64,000 bases of DNA, from positions 1,984,001-2,048,000 of the forward strand of contig NC_081340.1 of NCBI RefSeq assembly GCF_022539665.2, given 5' to 3'. Shown piece by piece: positions 46,733-64,000 of the stretch. The position numbers and the translations under genes are program-made. The notes beneath the pieces were generated by a model that saw nothing but the letters and a program-made list of their open reading frames with translations, was not told the origin of the DNA and searched no databases. Source of the DNA: Daphnia carinata. Lineage: Eukaryota > Arthropoda > Branchiopoda > Diplostraca > Daphniidae. Each line of letters starts with the position of its first letter. Positions within the stretch are counted from its first letter, which is position 1.

Positions 46733-49700
46733 GATTCATCATCTTTTTGTTCATTGGCGCCACAGATGGACATCTCTTCTCTCAAAATTCGATAGAGAGA
46801 GAGAGAGAGAGAGTCCACGAAGAGATGAGGATCGTATATGTAGGTGGGAGGGTAATCAGGGCGCGACATCTATATTGAGAAACAATCTATAAGCCATATG
46901 TTATACTGCTTTTGCTCTCTGTCTGTCGATATGTCGCATTGCTATATAGAAAGAAAGGGCATGCCATGTTATTTTATTTTATTTTTTTTTTTATTTTTTC
47001 GAAAAATATTAAGAGATAACCGCGTTGAAAGGTGATTTGTCCCGCGATGAAATGCGTGTCTCCCATCAACTGGAAAAAAAAAAAACCAAAACACACACAC
47101 ACAAATCGTAGAGACACGCAGTGGAATATGGCGGCGCCTGTTTTTCCCTTTTTAAGTTTTTGTTTTGTTTTGTTTTGTTGTTGTTGTGTGTTGATGATGA
47201 TAAAAGGTAAATAATGTCCTTTATGCGTTATGTCTCGTGGACACAATAGGAACATATCTCGACATTTTTTTCAAGCGGTACAGGCGGGAGGGGGGAGGAA
47301 AAATATAAGATGGAAAGGTTTAAAAGTCGTCGTCACTTTGTTGTTGTCCGGTTTCGATGGGAGGCGCGTGTTTTGAAACGCGCACGCCTTTAGAAAAAAA
47401 AAAAAAAAAATTGAGGCGATTGTCATCGCCGTCGTTCAATAACAACCAAAGGAAAAATGCCTTCGAAAAGCCATCATCTATTATAGACGCATATAACATC
47501 GGAACGCGCTTTTATGTGACCATCGATCAGCCCCGAGGAAAAAAAAATTCCCAAATTTCGTTCTAATACGTTTTTACGATGAGCTATTGTCTTCTCTTTT
47601 GTTTCCCCCATTATTTATTCACATCCCATTTTGAATTGTTTCGTTTATTCGTGTAAGAAAAGACTTTGGCCTATTCAATTAGGATATGGTCGATATCGAA
47701 GTGCCTTTGTCTTTTGGTTTATTTATTTTTTTTTTTTTATATTCGTGTATTTAATTTGTGAAAAAAGAAAAACAGAAAATCTATTGTTTCAACATTAGGT
47801 GGGAAATTTGAAACTGGTCGATGAGAGACGCCCAAAGTGTACGGGTCACCTACATGTGTGAGAAACATCAAACGCGAGGCAGAGAGAGAGAGTAAAGAGA
47901 GAGAGAGGGGGACCCGATATACTTGGACTATTTTATTGCTAGGAAGAAGCTTCTGTTTTTTTTGTTTTTTTTTGAATTCCATTTATTGCTTCGCTTTTGT
48001 GTTTTGTGCGTGTAATGGCCTTTTTTTTTTTTTTTTGCGCCATTGTTGTGCTTCTCTCTATAGCCAATAGAAGTAAAAAAAAAAAACAAAGCCAACGACA
48101 AAAAACAAAAGAACAGATTTTCAATTCATTAACCTCAATTTCGGGTTGACTTTGTTATTGGGTAAAAAGCGTCTGGCGTTTGTTGTTTCAAAAACGAGCC
48201 CACTTTTCTCTTTCAAAAAATAAAGCGAGTCATCGATATAAGAAACCATGAAAAGAACTCGATGTATTTTAAAATCGTCACCTGTCTTTCTTATTAGGCT
48301 TCGCCTCTGTTCTGTTTGTTGTTTGGTTCCAACATCAAATACAAGAAACGAAAACGCCATTCGTTTTCGCTTTCATCTTTCTTATTTCATGCACTTGAAT
48401 AGACACGAAAAGGACCGTTTCTTTTTTCTAATCTAATATTGTCCTAAGTAATTCCAAACAAACAAAAGAACTTCAACAGTCCAGTCAATTAGGGTATATT
48501 TAGCAAAGGGTCCTATATACCTGTTATATACAACAGACACGTCAAAACAAACGTCAGCCAACCTTTGCACACACACACACATCTATACGACTGTGAGGCT
48601 TGTCACCAACGATATATAAAAAAAGAACATTTCAAAAACCGAAAGCCGGGAGCGTTAAAGAAAATCCTTTAATGCTACTAATACGTTTCTTCTTTATGAT
48701 GGTTAGAAAGAAAAACAGACGGCCACTGTGTATGTAGAGGCGCTAATATAATAGGCCATACATATAATATAAAGAGACTCTGTTTTTCTTGTATCTATAC
48801 TTTGAAAAGAGATGAGTGGCATTTCTTTTTTTTTTTTTTTTTTTTTTGAATGGGCAAGAGCGCTGGATAATCTCTTGTTTACCTTTCCTTTTCTTTTCTT
48901 TATATTCTTTTGTGTGTTGCAGACTAATGGAAGTGGATATATACGAGGGGGGTCGAGCTTGAATGCGCAGCTGATGCCGACGTCCATCATCTTAGATATA
49001 TATTCTTCTTTTTTTTTTATATATATATACAGTATGTATATATCTAATAATATCTAGAAGCTTTGTTGTGTGTGTGTACAGTAGCTCCTGGCACATACAA
49101 AGCCAATCTTCAACGCGAGAAAATGAAAGAATTAAACTTAAAAAGAAAAAAAAATTTCCTTTTGATTGAGAATTGCATGAATGACGTTGTTGAATAACAC
49201 GCGTGCCAGTTCCCTTTTTTTTTTATACTTATAGAGTGGCGGTTGGTGATGTTTGTATTTTTAACAAAATGTCTTGTTCATCACCACACACGAAAGAAAA
49301 ATTTTTTTTTTTTTTTTTTTTTCATTGTTCATTTTGAGGGATCCCCTTTTACAGAGATGCCCCGATGTAAAATCTGATTTCCACTTGAACGCATTCGGAA
49401 CAAGTTTTTGCTCATTTTGGGTTGCTATGTACATTATATAGTGTTTAACTTGGTGTACATTTATTAGAAGAACTCAACGCATTTCGTTCAGAATGATAAT
49501 GGCGTTTTTTTTCTTTCTTTCTTTTTCGGAACGATGTTTAACAAGTCAACGAGCACGGTCTCTCGAAGTAAATTGGATTTTTATAAATGTTAAATACAGC
49601 GCGGGAGCAACAACAACAACAACAACACAAAACCTAATATCTGTGTGTGCCATTATTCTTGTGCACCAGTCTATATACTACGTGTGTTTTATATATATTA

Positions 49701-50421
49701 CATATATACCGGCAATTATGTGTTGCTTCTCGAGCCAGAACGACGAACGAGGCGACCGTTATGTTTATTAAATATTTCATTTTATATACACACACAGAGA
49801 GAGAGAGAGAGGAGGCAGATAAATAGTTGGTATCGTAACAATAATAACAGACGGAGGAGCCATAAAAAAAAAAAAAAAATACAACAGGGCGATTTGTTTC
49901 CTGTTTTGATGCATAGATCTTTTCTCTTCTTTCCACGCCGTAATTTCTCAACACTTGTTTCTTTTTAATTCTTTATTTTCTGATTGCGATCGTTATAAAA
50001 CGAATTGGCTTTCGTGTGTTTGTAGACGAGCTTTTTCACACGTTATATTTCGGGAAAAAAAAAAAGAAAAAGAAATAATGAAAATTGTATATTTATATAT
50101 AAAAGGGGGGCTCTATATATCTGGCATTAAAAAGAAAACAGTCGACAATCGTAAAACGAAACATTTGAAAATTAAAAAACAAAAGGTAAACTAAATTTTT
50201 TTAAATATTTGAATAGAAAATGAATGGAACGGGGGGGGGGGGGGGACGAAAACCATGGGATCTTTTGTTTTCTTTTATTTAATTTTCACGTTGGATGGTC
50301 GGTTCGTTATTGGTGTTGCGTCAAGTTCAGAGTTCACCACCGGAAATTCCCCTCCTCCCCCTCTTTTCTATATAGACCAGGGGAGTTTTTTTCTTTTTTT
50401 ATTATACACAAACGAGACTAG

Positions 50422-50458
<37 letters not shown>

Positions 50459-53400
50459 ATCAGTGGCATTTTATACTTTTACCTATATAGACACGCGTGT
50501 ATACATATGATTAGTTTAGATTACAAGAGCGTGTAATATCTGTTTTTAGATTCATTTAGTAAATCACAGCCGAGTATTACACGCGGTGCGTATGTGTGTG
50601 TATAACGAGGCTGGAGAGGAGGGTGGGCGAGGACAGTGGAGGGGGAGGGGTAAAAAAAGAAAACGGTAGAGGGGTTGTGTATGCTTCCACTAATTAGCAC
50701 CTGGTGTGCGCGTATATGTAACTGAACATCAATTTTGAATAGACCGTCATTTTATATCATATAGATATGTAACAAAGGTAAAATTTAAAAAATAAGGGGA
50801 TAGGCCTTCAAAAAAAAAAAAAAAAAAAAATCAAAAGACATTTGATTATATACATGTAAGACACCTCAACTGAAAATGTTTAAGTTTAAAAAAGAGAAAA
50901 AATGTAGTCCGCATTTTGTCAGTACCGCAGCGGATGTAACTCGTTAGCGGACCATTTGAAACAAACTGACGTATTATACACGCGAGCATTACGTGTCTCG
51001 TCAGGCTCTTTTTGTCGCTCTCATTTCTAACTGTTTTTCATCTCAAATTATCTATTTAAAGCGGATAATATTCTATAGAAAAAAAAAGGTTATGGTTATA
51101 GAAATGGTTGCCGCAGATGCGTGTGCTGGACCGCCATATGCGCTGTGTGTAAATAATTAAACATAGACGTTCAATGAAACGGAAAAAAAGAAATGTATTT
51201 ATATGTATTTAAAATTAAAAAAAAAGGTGGTCTGAAATCAATTGAAAAAAAAAAAAAAAATCTCAACAGCCGTGCAGAATACTGAAAAAAGGAAAGGTAA
51301 GGGGGGGGGGGGAATTTTGAATATAATAAAAGGGCGCGGTCGGCCAAAGGGGAGGGCACGCGTCAGTTATTAAGGTTGAAGGGATGCGTAGCTGCCGATT
51401 TTGCTGATTGATTTGAACAAAGTGACAGCTTCATCAGATATGTACCTATTCTATACGTAGACAACGGGCAGAATGAAATCAAATATAAAAAGGAAGGTCG
51501 TCGTGTTGCAGTACATGAAGAGATAATCAAAAATGAGCAAATGTGTTTGAATAAATTTGGGTAGGTGGAAGGGGGGGGGTGGACAAGAGGGGGAGGATAC
51601 GATGGACGTGTGTCATAAAGGTCGTTTTTGTTGTTTATAAATCATGTCCTCCTTTGCCGGGTTGTTTATTTGCCGGCTGCGCTTGGGTTGCTCTCCAATT
51701 TTGGGATTTTTTTTTTTTTTTTTTTGGGGGGGGGGGGGGAAATATTTTGGATTTTAGTTGAAAAGAGGAATAGCAATGCTCAGTCCAATGCCAAACACTG
51801 CGGCCGTCGTGGTGTACGTAGGAAATATTTTGGCAGCGATTTGCATAATTGCGTCAGCTTCACGTGTATATATAGTCATCTATATAAAGCAGCTCGGTCC
51901 TTGAATGAGACGAAAGATTACATCGTAATGTTTTTTGGGTTTTTTTTTTTTTTTTCTTTTGGTCTTTCTATTTTTTGGAAAAAAAAAAATATTCAAAAAA
52001 ACACAAGGAAACAAGAAAAAAAAACGAAATCAGCTGATTTGCATATTATCATCAAAGGAGCGGTTCAGTGGATCCGACATTACTTGCACCTTTTCAACTG
52101 CAATCAGCAACTAGCGGTTAAAAAGAGAAGGAAGGGGGATTCGAATAATAAACTCACAAAGAAGACGCTGATTATTAAAACTCGTGTTATCCAAGTGATT
52201 TCATCACCTCTTTTCCTTTATTCTCTCCTCTTTTTTTTTTTTTTTTTTTTTGTGGATAACATTTTAGCCGCTTTTGTGTTTTGGCGCTCGTAAACATTTC
52301 CCCAATCGAATGTCTATAAAGGCCTATAATTCTTGTGTGTTCAATTGTAACGTGTATACAAGGGTACACGTATAGCTTGTTAACGTGTCGCTATATCAAT
52401 TTTTGCAGGAGGGCCCTACTCTCTTTTTTTTTTTTTTATTATTATTATTTTTTTGTGGTGTGTGTGTGTGTGTGTCGTCTTTGTTAAATGTGCGGACGAT
52501 GTAACGAGCGTCACCCATGCACGGCTCGTTCCCGTTGTATTTTTTTTTTTTTTTTATATTTCAGTTAGTTCCCCCCCCCCATTCGACCCAATTAGGACGT
52601 GCATTGTTCGGTGACGGCGGCATGCAAACGTCGCACGCGTCGGAAGAACATCTGTATGTCTACATCGATTCGATATCGATCTGTGCGCGTTTTATTTTTG
52701 GGACGTAAATATCGTGAGATCGAACTTCGTGACTGTTGATCATTTCAGGGTGGGCCCCCACCACATTTTTTATTGGCCTCTGAATTTTGAGTTTTCGATG
52801 AATGAAATCAAGATGATGGTGACACGATATAATTATTAATTACTGTTTTTTTTTCTCGTATGTATAACAACACAGAAGAGAAACACAAAAGAATTTCAAT
52901 GAAAAAAACCCCACATCGTTTTTTTTTACCTATTGGACCGCGTGCGCACACACACACACACACACAGAAAGGACAGCATTTTTAAAAAAATCTATGAACG
53001 AAGTCAATCACTTGGTTTTCTTTCTTTTTTTTTTTTTTTTGTTTTTGTTTTAGGACAGAAATAAAAATGGAAACAGAAATTCACAAAATGTGGTGGGAAC
53101 AAATAAAAAGGAAGGGGAAAATCAGAGGAGTATGTATAGTGTGGGTCATTATAGCGAAAGGTGTGTAGATGATTAGAAGGAAGCGAATTGGAACAAAACA
53201 AAAGAAAAACAGAAGAATCATCACTGGGTTTTTTCTTATTTTCGTCATTTCAATAGTGCCCTTTAAAAAAAAAAAAAAAAAAAAGATCCCCTTCAAGTTC
53301 AAAAATCAAAATGGTTCATTATTGTACACACACACACACACATACTTTGGAATGGAATATGAAGTCTAATGGCGATTCAAAAAAAACAATTCAATCTTTT

Positions 53401-53594
53401 AAAGGAAAAAAAAAAGGGAGGAAAAGGACATTTGTCGATTTGATTAAACCTCGACCGAAATTGGAATTAAAAAAAAAAAAAGGGAATATGAATTTAATAA
53501 CTAGAGGCCAAACCAAAAGAAAATATATAAAATTCAAACATTTATTTTTGTTAAACAAAAATTTAAAAAAAAATAATTTTTAAAATTGTGATCG
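43750..53594. other. Gene-poor, simple-repeat-rich region downstream of sine oculis
   Basis: About 9.8 kb without a supportable gene. It is dense in A/T runs of 10-25 bases, plus G or C runs (45786 C13, 46487 C12, 50230 G15, 51721 G14) and short dinucleotide tracts. The open stretches present are mostly homopolymer translations (Phe, Lys, Gly, Pro). Position suggests regulatory DNA of sine oculis plus its 3' UTR at the right end. Confidence 0.6.
50428..50455. repeat. (CT)n microsatellite
   Basis: About 28 bases of uninterrupted CT dinucleotide. Confidence 0.9.
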
Positions 53595-57506
<3,912 letters not shown>

Positions 57507-60017
57507 CGATCGGCTTTTCTTCTTTTGATTTAATTTTCTTCTCGTTTTTTTTTTTTTTTTTTTTTTAAACAATTCCACAAATTTCGTAATTTTCTTTCTT
57601 CAATTTTTCAAATGAATGTTTTGTTTGTTCCCGCTCTTTTTTTTTCTTCAAATGTTCACCTTTAATCACGTGCTGCTAAGCAGCAAAAGAGACGGACTTC
57701 CGTCAGCTACACAACACTATTTTTTTTTTTTTTCAAGAATAAAGCGCATTAAAAATTCACTGAACACAACTGACACACGTAACACGCGCACACAAGGAGC
57801 TTATCCCTCACTGCTCTTTCCAAAAAAAAAAAAAAAAAAATTGTTTTCATCCACGATTACAATCGTAACGTGCGCGTGTCATTAAGTCGGGCCGTGCTTT
57901 CACACTCACGCAAACTTGATTTCTCTTTCTCTCCTTCTTCTTTTTTTTTGATTTAAAATGTTCTCTTTCTTTCTCCCTGATGATTTAACACACACACACG
58001 CACTAACACACAGCAGACACGTTTCACTTGTTACTCCGCTCACGCCACACTGCGGAATGATGACGCAAAAACAGAATCAAACGGGAATGATATCGAAGGT
58101 TCTTCTTCTTCTTTTCTGAAATAACAAAAATGAATCAACACTTTTCTCCTTTTTTTTTGGGGGGGGGGGGTCTGTGTGTGATCGTTTAATGTGGGGCGGC
58201 TAGGGGGCCGTCGGGTATCACGCAGTTTGGCCGGAAAAGGTTATAAAAAAAGAAACGAAAAAAAAAAAATAGATTTGTGTTTAGCTGTTGCGCCAGGAAG
58301 AGTCCGGACAGCACTGCGCATCTCCACAGACCGGCTGCAACCCTTTTGGATATGGGAACACACACCGAAAAAAAGGAAAAAAAAAAAAAAAATGGGAAGA
58401 AAAAAGAGGAACGAAGCCTGGCGGGCAAAACGAGGGCGGAATTGAAATGGGGCTGCGAACAAATGCGCGCCGCTTCTTCACGATTGCCCGCCCCATCAGT
58501 GGGAGGAGCTTCGATGGTGAGTGAGCAAGTTGGTTTAGCCAGTAGTTTTGGATGCTCCTCTTTTTTTTTTTTTTTTATATCTATATATTCCTCTTTTTGT
58601 TGTTGTTGTTGTGTTAACGGGCAGAGCACACACACAAAAAGGGGGGAGGAGTCGGATTGATCAGAAGCCCCGCCCTTTGAGTGAGCTCCCATTGGCTGTG
58701 TTCGTATCAATTCAGAATTTTTGTGTTCCAAACGATAAAGAAAAAAAAAACCCGAAAGGAATAAAAAAAAAATTGTTTTGTCGACGACTCCATCAAACAA
58801 AATATGTTTTTAAAAAATTTAAGAAAAAAGACGTTTGAATGCAGAAAAAAGATTAAACGCTGTCACACAGATTTCATCTCAAACCGATTTATCTCAACAC
58901 TTCGATCGTCCCATTTCTTTCCCTTTTTTTTTTCCCCCCCTTTCTACACATACACATAACACGAATCTTCGGGGTAATCATCCAACTTGTTTTATAAATA
59001 ATAAAAAAAAAAAAAAAAAAATGAAACGTTCTATGCCAGACATTTACATAATGTTGGAAATTGTCGACTTTTGGCCAGCCGTCTGCTGGAAACACAGTTC
59101 AAAAGGACAACGATGCGACCGGGTACGTTTAAGGTCACGTTGATCTTTCCAGAAAATTGAAAAAAAAAAAAAAAAAAGGATTTCCACCGTGGATGCTGAC
59201 TTGTCAAAAGGTCATCATCATCATCATCTGCCTCGCAGTTTTCTTTCTTTTTTTTTTTCATTTTTCGTGACAAGATACGCAGGCGCGGGGGAGGGCGGAG
59301 AGCTCAAGGCGATGGCTTCGTAAGTGGTCGCACATGTTCCAGTCACTTTTGAAAGAACAGGCCAACCATCTGGTAGTTCATATTTTTTATTTTTTCTTTC
59401 TAAAAACTCGCAATGCGGATGAAAAGATGTTTAAAAAACAAAAACAAAAAAAAATGATGATGATGAATAATAATAACAACTATAAAGCTGTGCTGAAAGG
59501 CGGAATAGATTTCATGTAGGCTTTTTTAAAGTGTATACATCCAATCGAATGAATTTCGATTCGTCTTTGTTTATGTACATACTGTAGCCTACGTATTTGA
59601 TTAGAGAAAAGAAATGGCACATGTTCTTTCATGAAAGAATGCAGGCCTGTTCGTGGAATGTGATGGTTCCATTTAATGCGTAGGCATTCGAAACACGTTG
59701 CGAAGAATGTTGATGGCTCCAATATGCTTCAATAATTTGAAGTCAATTTTCTGCTGTCTACAGGGGGGGTTCCCTTATTTTTTTTGTGTGTGTGTGTGAG
59801 GGTGTTTGTGTTCTATTCGTCCGTTATAAGAAGAAAAAAAAAACTGATGGTTTTCATGATGAAGATCTGACACGGCGCCTTTTTTTTTTTCAGGCCCTTT
59901 TTTTTTCTTTTTTTGACGGACGGGTGTCGAAAAAAAAAAAAACGAGGGGATTTCCTGGTCATCGAACAATCAGATCAAATGTTCAAAGACTATGGAACGC
60001 TGCGAAAAAGTGTAGAA

Positions 60018-60035
60018 GGGGGGGGGGGGGGGGGG
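60018..60035. repeat. Run of 18 G
   Basis: Uninterrupted G homopolymer followed by AGAGAG; prone to sequencing error and capable of G-quadruplex-like structure. Confidence 0.9.
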
Positions 60036-60818
60036 AGAGAGCCCAACGACTGAAGAAAGAAAAAAAAGTTCGGTGTAAATTTAGAACATCAGTCCGTTGC
60101 CTTTAAAACGAAAAAAAACGCCAAGTCAAGTGCATTGGTCCGTGCGCTCTCTATTTCGTGTTCCTATCTTTGGACCCCAAAAAAAAAAAAAAGGAAAAAA
60201 AAATAATCCTAATACGCAAATATATAATGTATAGACTGTGTGTGTTTTATTTCTTCGAGCGCTGCTGGACAGGTTTTGATGCACGCAGTGTGAAACATTT
60301 CGAAATTTCTTTTTATTTACCTTTGCGTGTGAAATGGTTGTTTAAAAAAAAATTCCTTTCGTTCGATCCGAATTTCTGTGTACACACACACACACACACA
60401 CACTCAATTAGGTGTCGTAACATAAATAATGGACTTTACTACCTTAGCAATTTTCTAATAACCCACATTTTTAATTATTTTTTCTTTTTTTTTTTTTTTC
60501 GCTACTCCAATCGATTGCCGTACATGTTTTGTACATAAAAATGTGAAAGGCTTTAATATTCTTTCCCTAATGCAAAAAACAAAAACAAAAAAAAAAAACG
60601 CGATGATATGCCACATTGGTAAGTTGTCATCCCACAACAGCGTGTAGATATATAGAGATGTTGCCGTTTGCGTCCCTGATGGAACATATAAAGGGAAAGA
60701 GAGTGGGCCATTCATCCGGCCGACTGTTGACACACATCACGACAAGGCCATCCGATCCTGATGGATGGCGGGCTCCTGAACATGTGCCCCTTTTCTTTCT
60801 TTCTTTTTTTTTCCTAGT

Positions 60819-60846
<28 letters not shown>
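60819..60846. repeat. (TA)n microsatellite
   Basis: Fourteen TA dinucleotides; a second TA tract lies near 60907-60924. Confidence 0.9.
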
Positions 60847-60850
<4 letters not shown>

Positions 60851-61865
60851 ATATTAATACGCTATCGCTGGAACTCGACGCCAGCAGACACCGCACGCCA
60901 AAACATGTATATATATATATATATCTATTTAACTCTCTATCTTATTCGATTCTCGTTTTCCTTTAACAGCGGGGCCTTTGGACCGCCTTTATGATGAACA
61001 CGTCCGCGACATGTTCTGAAAGGCAATCGTAACGGGGTTACGTTTGTATAGAAGAAGAGCATTCGATTTCATGGAATTAAAAAAACAAAAAAACAAAAGA
61101 GCTTCGAAATTCATAGACAATCTATAAAGAAATTTAGCGCTAAATTCAAATTGTTTTGTTTTGTTTTTTTTTTTCTTTTTTATTTCTTTCGGATTTCTTA
61201 AAAATTCAAAACAGGAGGGAACTGGAAAGTATAAGAAACAGCTGAATGTCGACACTAAAAGTTTGTCGTTTTAACAGTTCGTTATATTAGTAGTTTTTGC
61301 CGCCGCTTTCGTTCCCCACTCGGCTTCCTCGGCCGCCCATGGCCTACACACGCGGATAAACACGAGAGTATAGAAAAGTGAGAGAGAGAGGCAGCACACC
61401 GAAAACATCAACAAACAGACGGCCATCCGTGACGGTGACAAACAGCAAGTCCAAAAAACAAAACAAAACAAAAGTGTCCTCCCATTTTCTTTTTTTTTTT
61501 TTTTTTTTTTTTTAAAGCAAATTTTTTATTATGCAACTGCCTTTTGCTGTAACGCGTACGTTCATCAGATTTTTTTTTTTTTCTTTTTATTTCTTGCGCT
61601 CATTTCGCTCAATGTACACAAAGCGAACAGAAAACGTGGCCAATAAAATAACGAGACCCGATGCAAATGACAGCCAATTAAAACACGAGCCAATTGCCAG
61701 AACGAACGAAGAACAACAAGCAGTTCTTCACGATAGCAACGGTTTGCTTTCATTGTTATACATACACATACAAAGTTAAAGCTGCCCCCCCCCCCCCATC
61801 TCCCTTTCTTCTCTTCCAGAAAAAAAAAAAATGGGTGTGTATACATACACACTCCGCCATTTCAC

Positions 61866-61899
<34 letters not shown>

Positions 61900-61902
61900 T
61901 GT
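61866..61902. repeat. (TG)n microsatellite
   Basis: TG dinucleotides with one TATG interruption near the right end. Confidence 0.9.
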
Positions 61903-62078
61903 CAGCAACAACTTTGTCTGAGAGGTTTTTTTCTGATGGGCTTCGTCGTCGTCGTCGGAGTTTTTTGGCTTGCGGGAGAAAAAAAAAAAAAGAAAAAAAG
62001 AGGGTGGTGGGTTCGACGGAGACGGGGGGGAGGAGGAGGAGGAGGATGTATCAGGTTACCCCGCCTCCGTCTTTCCAG

Positions 62079-62086
62079 TGACGTCA
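62079..62086. promoter_or_regulatory. Palindromic CRE-type site
   Basis: TGACGTCA, the full CREB/ATF consensus. It lies in a short GC-richer patch together with TCAGGTTAC (62051), one base off the MEF3 motif. A function upstream of sine oculis is only inferred. Confidence 0.3.
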
Positions 62087-62248
62087 CGAACCAGACTGAC
62101 ACCCGAGAAGCCCCATATATATATATATATACTCCCCTCCTCTTTTATTTTTTTTTTTCTTAAACATGGAACAAACTCCCCATCACCATGGAAATGAAAA
62201 TTTCTTTTTTCAAAATAAAAATAAAGTTAAATGAATTAAAGAGTGACT

Positions 62249-62250
<2 letters not shown>

Positions 62251-62281
<31 letters not shown>
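62251..62281. repeat. Run of 31 T
   Basis: The longest homopolymer in the window, followed 10 bases later by a G run. Its length is unlikely to be reliable. Confidence 0.9.
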
Positions 62282-62282
<1 letters not shown>

Positions 62283-64000
62283 AGAGGGGTGGGGGGGGGG
62301 TTTACTTGTTTGTTTGCTGTCGTCGTATAACGTTATGTGTCGTGTGATTGAGCGTCACATTCAATTTGAGGAGAGAGAGAGAGAGAGAGACCCCCCGCTT
62401 GGGCGCTGCTGTACTTTTGGCTGACTGAATATATAAATGAAGTGTTCCAGAGAACGGAAAAAAAATTCCACGTACTTGTGCGGGGGGTTATTTTTATTTT
62501 TTTTTAATTTTATAAATGGAAAATTCAAGCAAAAATTGAAAAAAAAATAAAATAAAATAATTCATTTCTATTGGAATTTGTTTTGTGGAGAGGTTTTTAT
62601 TGACATGTTTAGGGATTATATGCAAATGAATGGAAAAGATTGTGGCTGCACAAAGTGTTGTCTCTCTCTCTCTCTCTCTCTTTATCATAACGGTTCAATA
62701 TAATCAATCGAGAGCTTTGAAACATGGACTTTCTTTTCTCTTGATCCCTTGTTGGTTTTCACTCGCGTCCGTCCCTCTAAACAAAAAACGTAAAAAAAAG
62801 AAAAAGAAAAATAAAAAAAATAAAAAAAAATAGAAAGATAAAATGAATGGGGTATAGACAAGAAGAAGAAGAAGAAGAAGAACTGCTGAGAATAAAGTGG
62901 GGCTTGGCTGGAACTTGACGTGCAGGTGATTTACTGACTGATATATGTGAGTGTGTGTGTGTGTGTCTCTCGTTCAACTCCATGTTCTCTCTCTCTGTGT
63001 ATTCCTTTCCAAAACAGGGGGGGTGTGAAGACAGAAAACAAAAAAAAAAAAAAAAAACGTTCCAAAATAAGAAGAAAACCAACAAGGTCCCTCTCTCTCT
63101 TGGTGGGGCCGTTTTTTTTTTTTTAAAAGAGACCCAAAGTTATCGTTTTTGTTTTGTTTTGTTTTTATTCCAGGGCAGTTCATCATGCTCATCGGCGGTA
63201 AATGGCTTCTACGTGGCGGGAATTTTTTAAATTATACGATAAGAAATAAAAAAATAAAAATAAAAAATAATGAAAATAGTTTCTTCCATTCACGGTTATA
63301 GAAGAGGCCATTTCCTCAAAGCAATGTACGCAGCACGCACAATTGTTCTTATATATAAATGCTGTGATGTGTGTACACACGTGTACTGTACGTATATGTA
63401 CATGCAACATTGAGGAATGATTGGGAAAAGGGGGCGCCCTTATTTGATTGGAAAAAACCTATCGGACCTAAAACATAGTTATAGTATATAAATACAAGTT
63501 TTTTTTTTTCTCATTGTTTGCGTGGGCATATAAAAAGCGACAGCAGCGAACACGGTGGCGACCGTTTGACGACAATAGCTTATTTCCAAATGGGATTTCC
63601 CTACGTACGTGTGTGTGTGTGTGCGTGTGTGTGTACATACGAAAAGAAGAAGGAAAAAAAAAAAAAAAGGCCATCTTTCTCTTTAACAATAGTGTATATA
63701 GTTTGGCTATTGTTGTATGTACGTATTGAAGACTCGATATTTAGCAGAGGGGCGGAATGAAAATGGACAAGTCTTCGAAAGGGACACCCCACTCCAATCA
63801 TGCACATAGAGGTGGAAGGTAAACTATAGATGGACTTCCTTTTATTTTCTGCCCGAGTCTTTATAGAAAGAAGCGGCCAATGAAGCAGAAAACATGCACA
63901 GCACGAGGCACACACCTCTTGTCCAAATATTTTCGATAAAAAAAAAAAAAAAAAAAAAAAGCTTTTTTGGCCAGGGACATGTATAGAAAGTTGTTCATTT

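Larger units (their letters stand above)
57507..64000. other. Upstream territory of sine oculis
   Basis: About 6.5 kb with no supportable coding gene. It should contain the sine oculis 5' UTR and promoter near 57.5-58.5 kb; that part has a GC-richer patch at about 58190-58520 with CCCGCCCC/GGGCGG-type sequence. The rest is rich in homopolymers and dinucleotide tracts. An upstream non-coding exon could lie here but was not identified. Confidence 0.55.

Noticed and set aside
46797-46813. GA, CA and TA tracts throughout 44-64 kb as individual regulatory sites
   Set aside because: Too many and too generic to support separate calls; only the longest or best-placed were listed.
51628-52293. A 221-codon open frame on the plus strand
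   Set aside because: Much of the length is homopolymer translation (Phe, Gly and Lys from T, G and A runs); no domain, no splice context and no codon pattern of a real gene.
58186-58800. A 204-codon open frame on the minus strand upstream of sine oculis
   Set aside because: Phe/Lys/Gln-rich because of poly-A/T and CAA tracts; several overlapping frames are equally open, as expected from low-complexity DNA.

Overview
The window is nuclear DNA of a small-genome arthropod, most likely a branchiopod crustacean such as Daphnia. This is inferred from many GT-AG introns of about 60-75 bp, tight gene spacing, and arthropod-type proteins including a Sine oculis SIX homeoprotein. Species was not established by any search.

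Layout. 1-4562 is mostly non-coding: two diverged copies of one segment (about 1-415 and 3276-3715) flank a degenerate tandem repeat (2255-2580). From 4563 to 43675 lies a dense gene block. It holds a 1250-residue 2-oxoglutarate/iron oxygenase-like protein (+), a transmembrane adenylyl cyclase (-), importin-4 (-), PLRG1 (-), a PHF3/DIDO1-type protein with PHD, TFIIS-M and SPOC domains (+), an SLC3-type amino-acid transporter heavy chain (-), tRNA-Met(CAT) (+), triokinase/FMN cyclase (-), two intron-containing tRNA-Leu(CAA) genes (-), Integrator subunit 7 (-) and ribosomal protein S19 (+). PLRG1/PHF3-DIDO1 and INTS7/RpS19 are divergent pairs that probably share promoter regions.

From about 43.75 kb the character changes abruptly. 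The last 20 kb holds one recognisable gene, sine oculis (53595-57506, -, five coding exons, 459 aa). It is embedded in non-coding DNA crowded with homopolymers (up to 31 T and 18 G) and dinucleotide tracts. This fits a developmental regulator in a large cis-regulatory territory, although the homopolymer density also makes assembly errors likely there.

The genes are mostly unrelated housekeeping functions: nuclear import, splicing, RNA 3'-end processing through Integrator, transcription/chromatin reading, translation, amino-acid transport, triose and FAD metabolism, and cAMP signalling. There is no operon-like logic. The observations most worth checking are: the oxygenase-like protein whose metal-binding HxD appears as H-C-H; a 24-bp repeat carrying three E2F-type sites upstream of importin-4; a one-base frame break in the SLC3 heavy chain; a T-loop/B-box change in the second tRNA-Leu; and a duplicated minus-strand reading frame at the left edge. 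No clearly new multi-gene system was found.
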